DNA of 64,000 bases from Desarmillaria ectypa (GCA_030407005.1 JAUDYN010000002.1:1116001-1180000), one strand, 5' to 3'. Counted from the first letter of the stretch, positions 47,104 through 59,324 are shown. Numbers and translations: made by a program. The notes: generated by a model from the sequence alone, not told the origin.

Positions 47104-47918
47104 TCAGAGCCGCCCGAGTAGTCTCACGCATCCAACGTCGCTCTCTTCATGCTGACTGGATGTTCCCACCAAGGGGTGCTGGCCAGACCTTTCACTTGGT
47201 ACGCCTGAATCGCCCATCTGACTCTGGATGAAGATCGCATCTTTCTCAAGCTCAACACCAGCTTTGGTTTGAGTGGTATCCAGTTGATCAGTTACGGTAG
47301 CAACGGGAGCAGGAGCAGGAGCAGGAGCAAGCGTGCTGGCGCTAATGGATGGAAGGGGTTTGGCCACGTCGCCGGCAGGAAGTTCACTGCTTCCAAGCTG
47401 AACGCCACCTGTGGAAACATCTTGGTTGGATAACTGCGCTATCAAAGTTGGAGCCTCAGGCAAGCGATAAGGGTTCTGCATCGGTCTGTGGTGGACAAGC
47501 ATGGCAGTACAGGTGCACGCTTGCGTACGAGGTGTCTAGAGTATACAAAGTATGAGCACCATTCGCAACATTTCATGAGGAGAATGTACCTCTTGGACAT
47601 AGGCGACGCAATGAGTCGGGGAGCAATGATGAACGATCTTTGATACGTAATCGGCATGCGCATGGATACCATGCCCGCACTTGCTGCAGGCAAACTGACA
47701 GCACGTAAGCACACAGAAAGAAGTAGAGCAGCCCTATGAAAGCTCACCTTGTTTGCCACAAGGGAGGGAGGAGAGATGAACCATTGACATTGGCAGGGAT
47801 TGCTGCCGTCGGCGACCTCAAGGCATCGGGCTCTGTAAGGCACCTTAATCGGAGCCATCGAGCGACTGCTATTTCTCAGTGTCGTATCACGAGAGAGTGG
47901 GATGGAGTTGGGATTCAT
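47104..47918 (-). CDS. Cys/His-rich domain protein, copy D (diverged)
   Basis: Same family on the opposite strand, with the same three-exon layout. Start taken at 47918 (MNPNSIPLSRDTTLRNSSRS), giving an extra N-terminal stretch before RARCLEVADGSNPCQCQWF; an internal Met (MAPIKVPYRARC) is an alternative. Exon 2 encodes FACSKCGHGIHAHADYVSKI and THCVAYVQE. Exon 3 encodes TPRTQACTCTAMLVHH, then a different tail with an Ala/Pro repeat (LAPAPAPAPVATV) and no YGATP ending. The Cys/His positions match copies A-C although the rest has diverged, which argues that these residues are under constraint. Confidence 0.7.
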
Positions 47919-48414
47919 CTGTAGGGCGGCAACGAAGACGACTAGTAGTGGTGGCAGGTGCGAGCCAATAGACAACGATCATCAACCGATTACAGCATCA
48001 ACGCGGAACTTCCCATGTACCTTGCTCTCAAAGTTGTTTCAGTTTGATTAATCATCGCCCGCCTTGGACATCATTCAATAGGGCCACCATTGAGGGTAGA
48101 GGGAGGTGCCTGTACGTAGAAAAATGCCAAGTTCGGCATGAGTTCTAGCAGGCCCGGGACCGTGACAGCACTTGTTAATTTACTTACTGCTGAGGGAAGG
48201 AGTCGACGGATCACGATAGCTGGGGGAATTGATCAGACCTCACCAAGCTATTGCTCTATGACATATATCTCTATCGCGTAGAGAGGTATTCTTGCAGCAT
48301 GCATCTGTAGGAACCATTCGCCGCTGTATTGACATCCGTCGGAATACACCACACTACTTTGTACGAACTTCGGGGCCTGATTCAAATAACGATCAAGAAC
48401 TACCCTTGCCCCCA
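47919..48414. other. intergenic stretch, no gene seen
   Basis: About 500 bases between copy D and the membrane protein gene. Nothing recognisable. Confidence 0.4.
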
Positions 48415-49341
48415 TCACTTTGTCCTATGATAGTAATCCTCTGGTCGCAATGATAGCGGACGAGCTTGCACACCTGGCGAATATGTAGGCGAAGGATACT
48501 GAAGAGATTCAGAGCTTGCGGGGCCCTTCTTCTCATCCAGATACTTCCAGAAAGCACGCGACGGCGCAGAATTTCTCGATCTACGGCGCCTGCGTAGCAT
48601 GAAGAGTATGAGAGCTGATATAATGGACAGAAGCGCAAGTGAGCCGAGGACGCCACCTACGATGGCACCCGCGTGTGAAGCGGTTTTGGTCTGTGCCAGG
48701 ATTGCTGTTGGGGTTTCTTCCCTGTGGGGAGCAATCAGGTATGTACAAGTTGGGATAATTGTAGTCATACGCACTCTGTTGCAGCCGGAGGGGTACTAGT
48801 TACCGCGCTAGAATCTGTCGAGGAAGAAATAGTACCTTCCCCAGATTCTGTTACAGCAGTGCTCGGCACATCTACCGCAAACCAATCACTACGAGCAAGA
48901 CGTTTATACGGTCTAAGAGTACCCTTTTGAGAAAGATAATAATGAATTGATAGCGAAACACACCCGTCGACCCAAGCTACCAGTCTATGGTCTTTCACAT
49001 CAACAACCGTATGATTGAAGGTCATATTGACATTTTGGTCTTGTGTAAAATTCGTCACCACCTGTTTCACCAATACATCTGAAGAGTGGTCTGGTAAGAC
49101 CCTCGTCATTTCCCTCCTTGCTCGATATACACCAAGGTTGAACGTTTCAGGGTCTCCCAACGTCCAGCGTAGGGATATCGCTGTACTTTGGAGCACTATC
49201 GGAGTGCTGTTCAAGGTGATCTCCAAGGACAACGCGAGCGGAAGGATGATTGCGAATATGCACCTGCGTACGTGTGTTGATCAGATGTGCAATAAACGAG
49301 CAAACGATCCTGGCTTACAATCGAAAGTGTGAGAGAGACAT
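48415..49341 (-). CDS. secreted-domain single-pass membrane protein (paralogue of 35.1 kb gene)
   Basis: A short first exon (49341-49319, MSLSHFRL) is spliced to 49263 and continues CIFAIILPLALSLEITLNST, a signal peptide. The ectodomain has three sequons in a row (VTNFTQDQNVNMTFNHT) and ends KDHRLVAW. A Ser/Thr-rich stalk (TISSSTDSSAVTSTPPAATE) follows, then an intron (about 48719-48772). The last exon encodes a transmembrane helix (AGAIVGGVLGSLALLSIISA), the basic LRRRRRSRNS, and APSRAFWKYLDEKKGP, ending RPEDYYHRTK. Function unknown. It is clearly paralogous to the forward gene at 35.1 kb; the two bracket Cys/His copies A-D. Confidence 0.65.
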
Positions 49342-49659
49342 GGCAGGATGAGAGCACGCAACAATCGTTGGGGAGAAGACCAAACATTTCGTGTTTTGAC
49401 TTTGGATGTGCGTCGCGATGGGTGGGTGATATCATGATTATAGCGTATGGGATGTTCATCGTTGGTGCTGATGGTAGTAATCACAGCTCAGATCAACCTC
49501 CTGCTGCTAATACAGCTCTATCCAAGGCAAGTTCACATGAAGCCTGTGTATCAAAAGTACGTGCGGTGAAACTGTTATCGATCTCGCGTATCCGTAAACT
49601 TGGTGCATGAGTCAACGCATGCCTACACTCGGCCTTCTCGGTCCTAGCAGTGACTGACA

Positions 49660-49830
49660 CATAATTTTCTCTTACTTTCTCTATTCTTCTTGCTCATACT
49701 AGAATATAATAGAATATTGTAGAATATTCATGACTCGAGCCTTTTAGTATATAAATACCGTCTGTAACATTGTAAAAGATTCAATCTACTCATCCTCAAG
49801 TCCACTTCATTGTGTGAACTAAGCATCTGA
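49660..49830. repeat. possible LTR-like fragment
   Basis: An AT-rich stretch with repeated TAGAATAT words, a TATATAAATACC box (about 49749-49760) and a following AACATTGTAAAAGATTC segment looks like the end of an LTR. No partner LTR or coding region was found in the window, so this rests on composition and layout alone. Confidence 0.25.
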
Positions 49831-51499
49831 TCGGTTACGCCTAGCGCTTGCCAATCTCCTTGCTTCCTGACTACGCCTAGCGCTTGTCTTCACCTACAGC
49901 CCGTAATAGCTCCGCGCTCACCGGCTGCTTCCTACAGTAATTGCTTCGCACTTACTGACCCCTTTACCTCGCAAACTGGACCTCTCAGGTCTCCTCACGA
50001 ACCCTTGCCGGAATCCATTCTATTCCCTAACGACATACATCTTCATAACATATCCTACCTCGCTTCGATCATCACTTGTCGCCCCTCACTCTCATATCCT
50101 GATTTCGGCAGATTCCTAACAGAAACCTGATAGAATATCAAATCGAGAGCACTCAGCAAAGGCGAGCCCGAGCCTAATAAAAAGAGTTCACATCAGGCCT
50201 GATCAGCGTAAGGTATGCCGAGCCGAGGGAGGCTATGAAGGTGGAGGCGAGCTCCCGTATTCGGAGGCATAGAATCCGGATACGAATCTGATCCGGTTCT
50301 CTAAATTCGTGATCTCCCACATTCTCTGCGCCTATAAACAAGCTATGAAGATAATCCACTGAGGAGGACCATCCTGTTCTAGCGCTTCGAGAGTGCTTTG
50401 TTTCAGCAGAGCTCCTGGTGGAAGGTGCTGTAGTTAGTCGACAACCTATGACCTGGGACGGTACAGATGACTTGTGTCTCCGATTTCCCCAGTAAGCTGA
50501 ACATGATGGATTGATGGATACAAACACTGATATCAAGATTGGCAGTGCGATCAAGCTGGCAACGCTGCCCTCAAAGCGCCGGTAAGTACTGAGGGCTAGG
50601 GATGTGAAAACGTCGTCGCTAATTCTTTTTAGGAGCCTTCATGCACTGTGAGTTACTATGGCAGGGAATCAAGGTGGCATTACAGTATGGACCTTTTTTG
50701 ACCGCAAATTTCTCGCTATAGTAGGATATGTTGATGTATCCCAGTACCCTATTGGGTATACTTGGTTCAGACACATTTGAAGTATTGCTCGCTGCCAACA
50801 ATCCTTGTGGAAATGCACCTAAATCCGTTTTGAATACACTCAATGAGTAAAAATGAACTAAGACAACTTATGTATTATTGACCGAATGGTAAATGGCTGT
50901 GTGGACAGACTGGGAGAATGATAGGAGAATGTTAAGTGTGTCTCTTCTGAATATTGGGTGTGATCATGATATTGCCATGCATGATCGACGCTTTCGTTCG
51001 AGATGGCACAGTAAAATGGTGCTCAAATAGGCAGCGGATTGCGATGATAGTATTTTGACATCGTGGATAAGTTCAAGGTTCGGGGCTGTGCCAAGACAAG
51101 CGTAAATAATGCGTACCACCTTAATTTAAATTAAATTCAAATTCAACCCCATGCATCATGTCTGTGGGATGCATCTCTATTAATAAATATACTATGAAGT
51201 GAAAACAAGTCCTATATATTGCTCGTCGTCATGCCAGGCAACAGTGGGAGTGGGTGGGGTAGTGATTGGCAAGGTGGGGAATGATCTCGATTACAGTTCA
51301 ACATCTATGATCTCAATGATCACGATCCAAGTCGCTCCTCATGTGATCGATCTACAGATCTTGAAGCACCTCAAAAATTACAGGAGAGATGGAATTACTT
51401 GACAAGCTTGTTAAATAAACACGACTAGAATAAACATTGAGTACTAGTAAAAGCATCCTCAATTTTTGAACTGGTAAATTGGTATGACTCAAAAAGCCA
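49831..51499. other. gene-poor stretch
   Basis: About 1.7 kb without a recognised gene. It contains a short repeated word, ACGCCTAGCGCTTG (about 49838 and 49872), and a 126-codon reverse frame at 50174-50554 without family signature. CpG content falls towards the right. Confidence 0.35.
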
Positions 51500-52221
51500 A
51501 GCCCCATCGGAATTGGAGTTGAGAACAGAAGGTAATTCAAGCTCGGAATTCCTTGTTAATTTCCTATCTGGTTTATTTACTAATGGCAAAGTGGAGTTCT
51601 CTTCAACAATGTTGGATTGTTTGAAAAGACATAATTATGAGATGACATCATCATTAGAATTAAGGACCAACTGGAACTGAAAAAAAAGGTGCGTGGTTTA
51701 GCAGACATGTTGATAACTTGAGATTAAATACAGATTCATTATGTGAAATCCTACTTAAAGACTGAGGGGATTGTAAAACGTTAGAGACAGATGGATAACA
51801 GCAACCCAAAGCACTGTATATGTATCATAGGCAAAAGCCACAGAATTGATAGCATATTCTGACAGGAAAAGATGTCTGATGATTGATAAATCTCTGACAA
51901 GGGGGTGATAAATAGAACAAAGCCGAGGAGAAAATGAAATATAGTGACTGAAACCAACAAATCAAGTAGTACAGGCCAGAATATGAAGCTGAGAACTGTA
52001 AAACTTGATGTCCTGCATCACAGTGGTGAATGACGAGTGAGGAACTGAACAAGGAGAAATCAAAGCAGGAATGTAGAGTACATGTAGCCATTGTATGGTT
52101 ATATATCAAGAGTTGTCTGTGCATAAAAACTAGCAAGGATCATGACAATTAGGTATAAAGGCAGTGAATGTTCTAAAGATTCGGGCAACACAAGATTGTA
52201 GATACTGTCCAGGGTCATGTA

Positions 52222-53097
52222 CTAAGCATATGGGCCTGACCAGGCATCAGGTGTAGCTCCATACATCATATTCGAATGATCATAGCAACAGAAATACTTA
52301 TTTATTGTGTCACTGTCTGGTTGATGGGTATGGAAACTGTCCTGATATTGGACAGAATTAGCATCAAAGCTATAAGCTTTGGCCTGTGTGGTATCTGATT
52401 GAAAACTGGATGAGGGACTATCGGTAAAAGGAAAGGAAGTGGAAGTGAGAGTGATATTCCTCAGATCACTGGAAGGGGTAAATGTATGGAAACTGATGAA
52501 AGAGGAAAAAATAGGTGCCAAAGTGATTAGTATCAGATCTGTATCACTGAAAAGGATGGTGATGCTAGAATTGATTGGAGAAAAGGGTATGGAGCTAGGC
52601 GCATATAGACCATTAATGGCATCATTGAAATAACTGTTCATGATGGTACTGGAACTTGAAGAAGGGCTATTGCCTGGATTGAAATAGTCCAAAACAGACT
52701 ATGGCTCTAGAAAACAAAATGAGTTATTAATAGCAATATGCTCATAAAGCCAAACTTCACAGGTACAACATTGTGTCAGAGGAGTCTACAATGCAAGTCA
52801 TCGTGAGTTCAGAATACCATGCAGAGTGGAGAGTAGCATATCTTTTGAACATATGTGGTGCATTGATTTGTGGGGCAATGATTGATGACTGTCAAAACAT
52901 AGTCTGCATACATGTGAATGTTGTGTCCACACAGACCACAGATGTTCTAGAAGAACATAAGCATGAAAATATAGGTGAAGGTGAATAAGAGTCTACCTGG
53001 TCTAGCAGGGTCGATTAAGGAAGGAAGAACTATTGACACTGATAGTGTTGGATATTGTCAGTGATCTGGATGCATTTTTCTCTTAACAGCAAGACAA
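52222..53097 (-). pseudogene. decayed Cys/His-rich domain protein, copy E
   Basis: Recognisable over all three exons with intron positions conserved. The start codon is lost (ATG reads TTG), Cys 23 has become Tyr, and two tryptophan codons became TAG (after QYQCQ and after FCFLEP). Exon 2 reads CGLCGHNIHMYADYVLTVI, exon 3 QCCTCEVWLYEHIA. Many differences from copy C are CG-to-TG or CG-to-CA. The tail keeps family motifs: SSSFQSDTTQAKAYSFDANS and the ending MMYGATPDAWSGPYA. The tail frame is open (52222-52692). Confidence 0.75.
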
Positions 53098-56000
53098 TTG
53101 AAGACATCAAGGGTGAGGCACTGGATATAGCACTGGTAGGAGAGAGGGTGATAGAGATTTGGATTTGTCAATGCATTTTAAGATCCAAGCAGCTGTAGCA
53201 AGAGTTGCCTTATTGAGATCTGGAGCCCCTGGTCAAATTCAACCTTCTTACTATCAGTTTCAAACTCAGCAATCCCTCCTCCATTGTCATAGGTTCTCTA
53301 TTTTCAGAAATCAATAAGAAAAGATCCATGACTCCTTTTATCCTCAGTTCTTCTCTAAATTTCTAACACTTTGATGTTAGACAGGTCACATTTGTCTTAG
53401 GCATGCTTTAGGTGCTGAGTCATGATTGTATATTACTGGCAGCCCCCTGCACGATGGACATCCAATAGTCTCATAATAAAGATAGTCCTCATGTCTTTCT
53501 ATCAGGCTTTTTTCCACCATATTTTCATGTCATCAGTGTGTGGTATGGGACTTCCAAGAAGGCTCTTCTGTCTCCTTGCTGGAGCCTGACCCTCCCATCA
53601 TATATTCATTTATAATCTGTGCAATCTCCTGAGTCACCATTATTAGCACATCCCATCAGCATCAGAATATCATCTACCCCAGGACATCTTCATCATCGGC
53701 TACAGAGAGTATAGATGCTACTATCATTGCTCGTGGGTGATATATTATGAAGACTTGGATGTTGGAGGGAGGATGCTTTTAGCAGATACTACCCCTGTCT
53801 CTGCCTGAACTGCATGCATTCTGGTGGTTGTTTTCTCTGACTCACACTCATTACAGAGAGGGTGTCATACCTTTTCTATTCTCACTTGTTTGCCAGTGCT
53901 GCCTACTGCCCTATCACTTTCTGTTCTTTCTCATCTGAATTTTATCTTGCTACAAGTCATAACTGATGACTTTAGTTGTCTTCTATTATAGGTCCTCAAT
54001 CTATCAGCATAACATCCTTAGGCAACCCCCCCCCTTCAACAGGACCACGTCTATTATCGATGAATTCTGACTTCAACATGTAATAACTTTGTAAGCATTT
54101 GACTCTATATTTTTCAACCATGTGATCAATCTAACTGGCAGGATACATATCGCTGTAGTCTTTGAAGGAGCTAAGTCTTCCATCTATCAGCATGAGACTT
54201 GTGTTTCGTGATGTCAACTACTTGCTGAACATATATCACAGAAATTCACCTGACTTGGAATTGAGCCTTCTATTTCCCTGTCAAGAAAATGCTTTCAACT
54301 CTACCCACCTTCTGGCTGTCCCAAGAAAATCCTCCTGAATGGCACTTCTGACTAATAGCACTATACATCTATGCTTCTGATGATAGCTCTAGCCACATGC
54401 TATCTTTTGTCAAATAAACTGCTGGGATCCATTTATCATATAATAACCACTTGCATTGAAAGGAACTGGCCAATACAATATGCATGCTATGCATGATATA
54501 CAAGTGCCTCAGTGATGTGCTTGGTAACAGCAAGTGACAAAAGAATTAGAGAATGGCAATGAACACCAATCACACTAAACCTCTTACTACTCTATACTTA
54601 ATCACCAATATTGAATTCGGGTGGTTTCGAGTATGATGGAAGCACTCTGCAGACTTCAATAATCAAGTACAATTGTCTTAAAGATGTTTTATTTGTTACT
54701 AGTGAGTTTATACAAAGTACTACTTGTACTAGTGGGGTGGGTAAGACACAATTGGATAAGAGTGACTTGGTTTGAGCTACTGCACTTGTTCTGACTGAAA
54801 CTGCTTCAGACTGGTGGTGCTTTTGGCCCTATACTTCTTCCTACAAGTGATAAACACTTGACTAGCTGCACTCTTGGCTAACTAGTGGCACTCTTGGCCT
54901 AAAAATAAACTATAACTCTGAGAACTTTGCTTGAACTAACTTCAAAACACTCCAGACCTTTGCAGGACACAACAGTGACTCTAATAGACTTCAATTCAAT
55001 GCAATTCTATGGGTGACTTAGTGACTATTAATCACTTCATCGAGGTTAAGCACAAAAGCCTTCAATTGGGAATATCAGTTACTACCAGTGAGGGCTCAAC
55101 TGCAGGGATGGCTTGCCTGCTTTGCACGAGCGCCCATCCCACTACTTATATACTACTGAGGTAGAATTATAAATATCATCTGGGTATAGGGTATATTGGT
55201 AAGGATTTCTTGGCTAGTCATGAATAATGGTGAATAATCACACAATAGTTGGTCTAGTCTGTTTTCTTTTCAAATATTTAGTCTAGAGACTCCACAGTTG
55301 GTCTTTCTGCACCCTTGGCACAACTACATGCCCTAGTAATGCAGTTATATGGATATCCAGATATTAGTGCCTGTAACAGCTATCCAATCATGATTGAGAG
55401 TGCAGTCTGGCTCCACTAGCATCGATCATGAGAGATCTATATCAAAATAGTCAGATCTGGGCTCAAGGTTAATTCATTCCTAATTCATTTCTAAGTCCTG
55501 TTTCAACATTGCCATGTGACTAGTTATCCTGACTTAGGCGTTTATGCCCAGTCAGGGCTGCTAGTGACAGAACTTCATGAGATCTGTGTACTCTGCTCCT
55601 AGTTTTTGTGTGCTAGTAGCATCCTTCATTTGCTAGTGGCTGTATTTCACTTAGTCCTGCTAGCATTCGAGTTACTAGTCTGGCTGGCTGGTAGATTTAA
55701 CCCACTAATGGTATTGCATCTAAGTTCTGGCTCTACCAGTTGCTTACTGCATTTAACTATCAGCTCGAAGCCTCAGCTATAGCTCTCTATGTATCATTAG
55801 TATAGGATAGATGTGCAATAGTATTGTTACAAAATCGCAGAATCTAGGTGTGAACACATAGATGGCGTATCATCAGTTCTATATTTCTTTTGCTAACATA
55901 ATGACTATGGCCCACCAGATCTCATCATTGGGGTTACAGCAGTCCACCCTTTTTGGAGGTCACCATGGTGATCCAGCTTGAAGTTGCTTTCCCTGCTGTA

Positions 56001-56599
56001 CCTATCAGAACAACATCTCTTATATATCCTGGCAAGGTATGTTTAATTTTTGTTGCTGCATCTCTCTAGCTAATTAGCTTACTCCAAGACACAGTGGATT
56101 GTGCATATGATGGTCCTTTAATGTCTGTCCCTTGTGGACCCCACCATTCTGCAATGTTTGACATGCAGATCGGTACTTAACTTTGGCACTGAGTTTAGTG
56201 ACAATGACTATAATGGAAAGTCAAAAGATTGTTCAAATGTGCCAGCAGGTTTTTGTGGGTAGAAATCACTGGACATCGAGGCAGGATGATAAGCTCATTT
56301 AGTGGTGCACTGCCCAATATCATCCTTCAATGGATTCCATTCATGTTTCCTCCCTCCATAAGCTGTGGTGCTGCCTCTCTCTATTCCGTGCTACCTAATT
56401 TTCATCCTTATCAGTCTGGAGTCCACTCTTTCCTCCAATCATCTTGAGCTTAGTATGAGACACTCATAGTTTAGCCAAAACTAGGCTCCACACATATTGG
56501 GGAGCTCAAATGCAGTTGTGTCATGTATGATTACTAAAGGCTAAGAGGAAAGAAAATAGAGTGAAGAGAATGAGAGAATGAGATGAGATGTAGATGATA

Positions 56600-57950
56600 T
56601 TATACTAATGCAGTGGCATGAGTCCTGCGAGTATGGAACATAGCTTTTAGAATTACCAGATTGTTGTAGTATCTGAGGATCACAATCTGGTAGCCTGAAT
56701 CAAGTGGGGGGCCACATCATCCTCAGCAAGTGTGGTGACCCCACCCAAGCAAATAGACTGGCCAGCCAAGCCAGACTCAGGAATGAGTGCATGCAGGTGG
56801 TGGAGGAACTAAGAGCATAAAGGCATAGAGCCATTCTCATAAATCCAGAGAAAGTGATAGAACAAGAATCAGGCATCATGAAGAGTCAAGTACCTCTGGA
56901 AGATGGGGATTGGCCTTATAAGGAATAATGAACTGACTGCTCTTGCATGTCAAGTCAGCCTTGCCAGAAGGCACAACCTTTGGGGACCCACTGGACAGAG
57001 AAGCATCTAGAGTACTTACAAGGATTGCATAGCATGGGATTGTCAGGCATAGTCATTTCTCTCAGACATAGGAGGCTGTAAAGTCTACAAAGAGCATTGA
57101 GATGCAAAGGATATTATCCTATCAGGACTGGGGAGTGAGATGATGTGCACCAGACCAGAGATGGTTCTGGGACAGAGGTTGCTTCTGTCAATAGGTTTTC
57201 TGCAGAGATGCTTGCAGCCTTTGAGTGTATGCTTCACTAGCATACCATTGTGGACTGTATGGATGTTGGGAAAATGAGGTTTGAGTTAGCTGACCATGCC
57301 GGAAAGATAGGATTCCACTGAGTGAGGCTCAATGTGGTGGGATATATAGACCACAAAAAGGAACAGAGTGTCTGTGGGCTCAATGGGAAGGCTATTGAGT
57401 GCAACAAAGGTGAAATAAGAGTCGAGGGCAGAAAAATAGGATGATTGGGAGGAAATATCAAGTGCAAGACCAAGTGCAATTAAGTGCTTATGGACAAGCT
57501 TGCCCAATGATCAGGCAGCATGCGGAGGTTGTCTAGCCATGTCAGACACTCTAATCATTTCTTTACAACCCCCAATGCCTCAGAAGAGGGTGTAAAGGGG
57601 CAAATCAAGAGCCCAGGTGCATACATGCATGCTTCATCAAATTTAGAGTGAGATGACATCAGTGATGACATTCTCTGTGTCAGGGATGTACAGGACATGG
57701 ACATCAACATCATGAGCAAGGAGGGGGTCGATAGTGATGCGAAGGAGTGTATTGTGGGTGGAGAGAGCATGGACAGAAGAGAAGAGAATATACAGATCTT
57801 GGTTCATCTCAGTGCATTTTTTAGGTCCAAGTAACTGCAGTGGATGTAAAACCAGGAAGGTCATAAGCCAAAGAGATGCATGAAAGAATGGATCTGTATG
57901 TGTATTGCTATAGTCATATGAGTTTCTGCTTCTCATATCTCTATAGATTA
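56600..57950 (-). mobile_element. degenerate DIRS-like retroelement (RNase H and tyrosine recombinase)
   Basis: Fragments, read on the reverse strand from about 57.95 kb leftwards, match the second half of tyrosine-recombinase retroelements common in mushrooms. An RNase H-like part has ITIDPLLAHDVDVHVLYIPD and, in another frame, FDEACMYAPGLL and SSEALGVVKK. The recombinase N-terminal part has GLALDISSQSSYFSALDSYF, PIEPTDTLFLFVVYISHHIE and SVESYLSG. A central piece reads LREMTMPDNPMLCNPCKYSR, and a C-terminal piece TTLAEDDVAPHLIQA resembles the GGATALAxAGVxxxxIQA helix before the catalytic tyrosine. Many stops and frameshifts interrupt it. No RT domain was recognised upstream. DIRS-type assignment is an inference. 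Confidence 0.55.
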
Positions 57951-59003
57951 ATGCACATCAATAGGATGGTTGCTCACTCATGCATCACAGAGTGTGACTT
58001 AAGCTAGAGCTATCAGTTAGATGGTTCTTATTGGCCAAAGGATGGGCATTGCTCATCATAAAAATTTTGGGATCTTTCTGAATGTTGATGAATAACAGCT
58101 GGAACTCTGAGGAAATAAGAGGAAACAGGCATTGGACAAACTAGGATTTTCCTCTCTGAGTGAGGATATGTTCACCATTACTAAGATTTCTAGTCTGATG
58201 ACCACTCTGGAAGCTGGAACAGCACTATAAGTAGTCACATTCTTACAACTTTGCTATGCTATAATATATTCACAAACATTCAAGATTATATTAGTGTCCC
58301 TGATGAATTTATTCAACTTCTCTGCCACCTCAAAGTTGACTTGAAAAAGGATGGGCATTGCTGGTCAATGCTGCGGGAGGATAGACACTATTGATAAGCA
58401 GACTGAGGGGTAGAGGTGATATTTGGTGGCTTGGATGCCGGCGGCGATGTATTGACCAGAAATCAAGCAGCGAGATCCAAGTCACCGGGTAGCTAGCGAC
58501 AAGCATTGAAAGAATGAAGCACAGGTTGTAAATAGACAATGATGATGGAAAAGATATGCGGACTTTGATGGTTCCTAAACTATTGCGAGGATCTCGGAAT
58601 GCCTACGGCGAGTCGGATCATAGCCAAGTCCGATGCTTCTTTTCTCATAGACCGTCAATCTGTATTCAAATAGCTGTAAACAGCTGTATCTTGCTCACCC
58701 TTTACCCTTACCCTTTCTTTGTTCTTTTGCCACTGATCCTGCCATCATGGCAGCTTTGGACAATCTCTATTCATACAATTCCATTCTGATTGCAACAAAG
58801 AGTGACGCATCAGCGTGCGCATACTTATACACTTTGAAGCATGTGTCGAACTCGCTCAGATGCGACGCTCCAAGTGAGGAGAGTGCGCGCTTTGGTTCGG
58901 CGGTATGACATTCATGAAAGGTTGACTATAACAGTATGATGGAATATTGGGTCCATAAAGAAGGGCAACAGATGGTCGTGGTTGGGAACTATCGGCGACT
59001 AGA

Positions 59004-59324
59004 TCACGCCCAAGCTCCGGTTCTAGGCGTCGCGTTGTAAACGGCATTCGGATGGTTATTCAAAGTCCCGTTTGACGCGCCATCATCTAACACATATCCT
59101 TGAAGGTTGTGCGAAGCGAACGCGTCGGTTCCTGCCTGAGCAGTGTCTGAGGAGGAAGGAGGAAGGGGAGCGAACGGCGTGAGGTTCGCGTCGTTAGAAG
59201 AGGCCAACGTGTTTGTGGTGTAGGGGAACGCGCTGGTGCTACGGTCGTCGGCCGCAGGCACATTGTGACGCATCTTATACCAGTAGTCGAGGAGATGCGA
59301 GTGCAGTGACAATAATGGGTTCAC
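59004..59324 (-). pseudogene. possible tail-only relic of the Cys/His family, copy F
   Basis: An open frame encodes a Ser/Thr/Pro/Asn-rich segment with SSNDANLTPFAPLPPSSSDT (compare SHDTNLMPITRAP in copy A) and ends VYNATPRTGAWA (compare TYGATPGSSTDVW). No Cys/His domain is recognisable upstream. The similarity is short and low-complexity, so this is tentative. Confidence 0.35.

Larger units (their letters stand above)
51500..58370. other. CpG-depleted, AT-rich block without intact genes
   Basis: CG dinucleotides become rare; by hand count 56521-57000 holds only one, while the 60-base line at 38461 in the coiled-coil gene alone holds five. TG and CA words are frequent instead. Only degenerate sequences can be recognised (copy E and a tyrosine-recombinase retroelement). 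From 53.1 to 56.6 kb I recognise nothing. The pattern fits long-term cytosine methylation and deamination, or RIP-like mutation, of a silenced repeat block. Confidence 0.7.

Noticed and set aside
50174..50554. Reverse 126-codon frame
   Set aside because: No domain or homologue recognised; lies in a gene-poor stretch next to a possible LTR fragment but shows no gag or pol signature.
54030..54040. C homopolymer and short repeated words in the CpG-poor block, considered as a possible CRISPR-like or satellite array
   Set aside because: No regular repeat-spacer structure; the organism is eukaryotic and the words are isolated.
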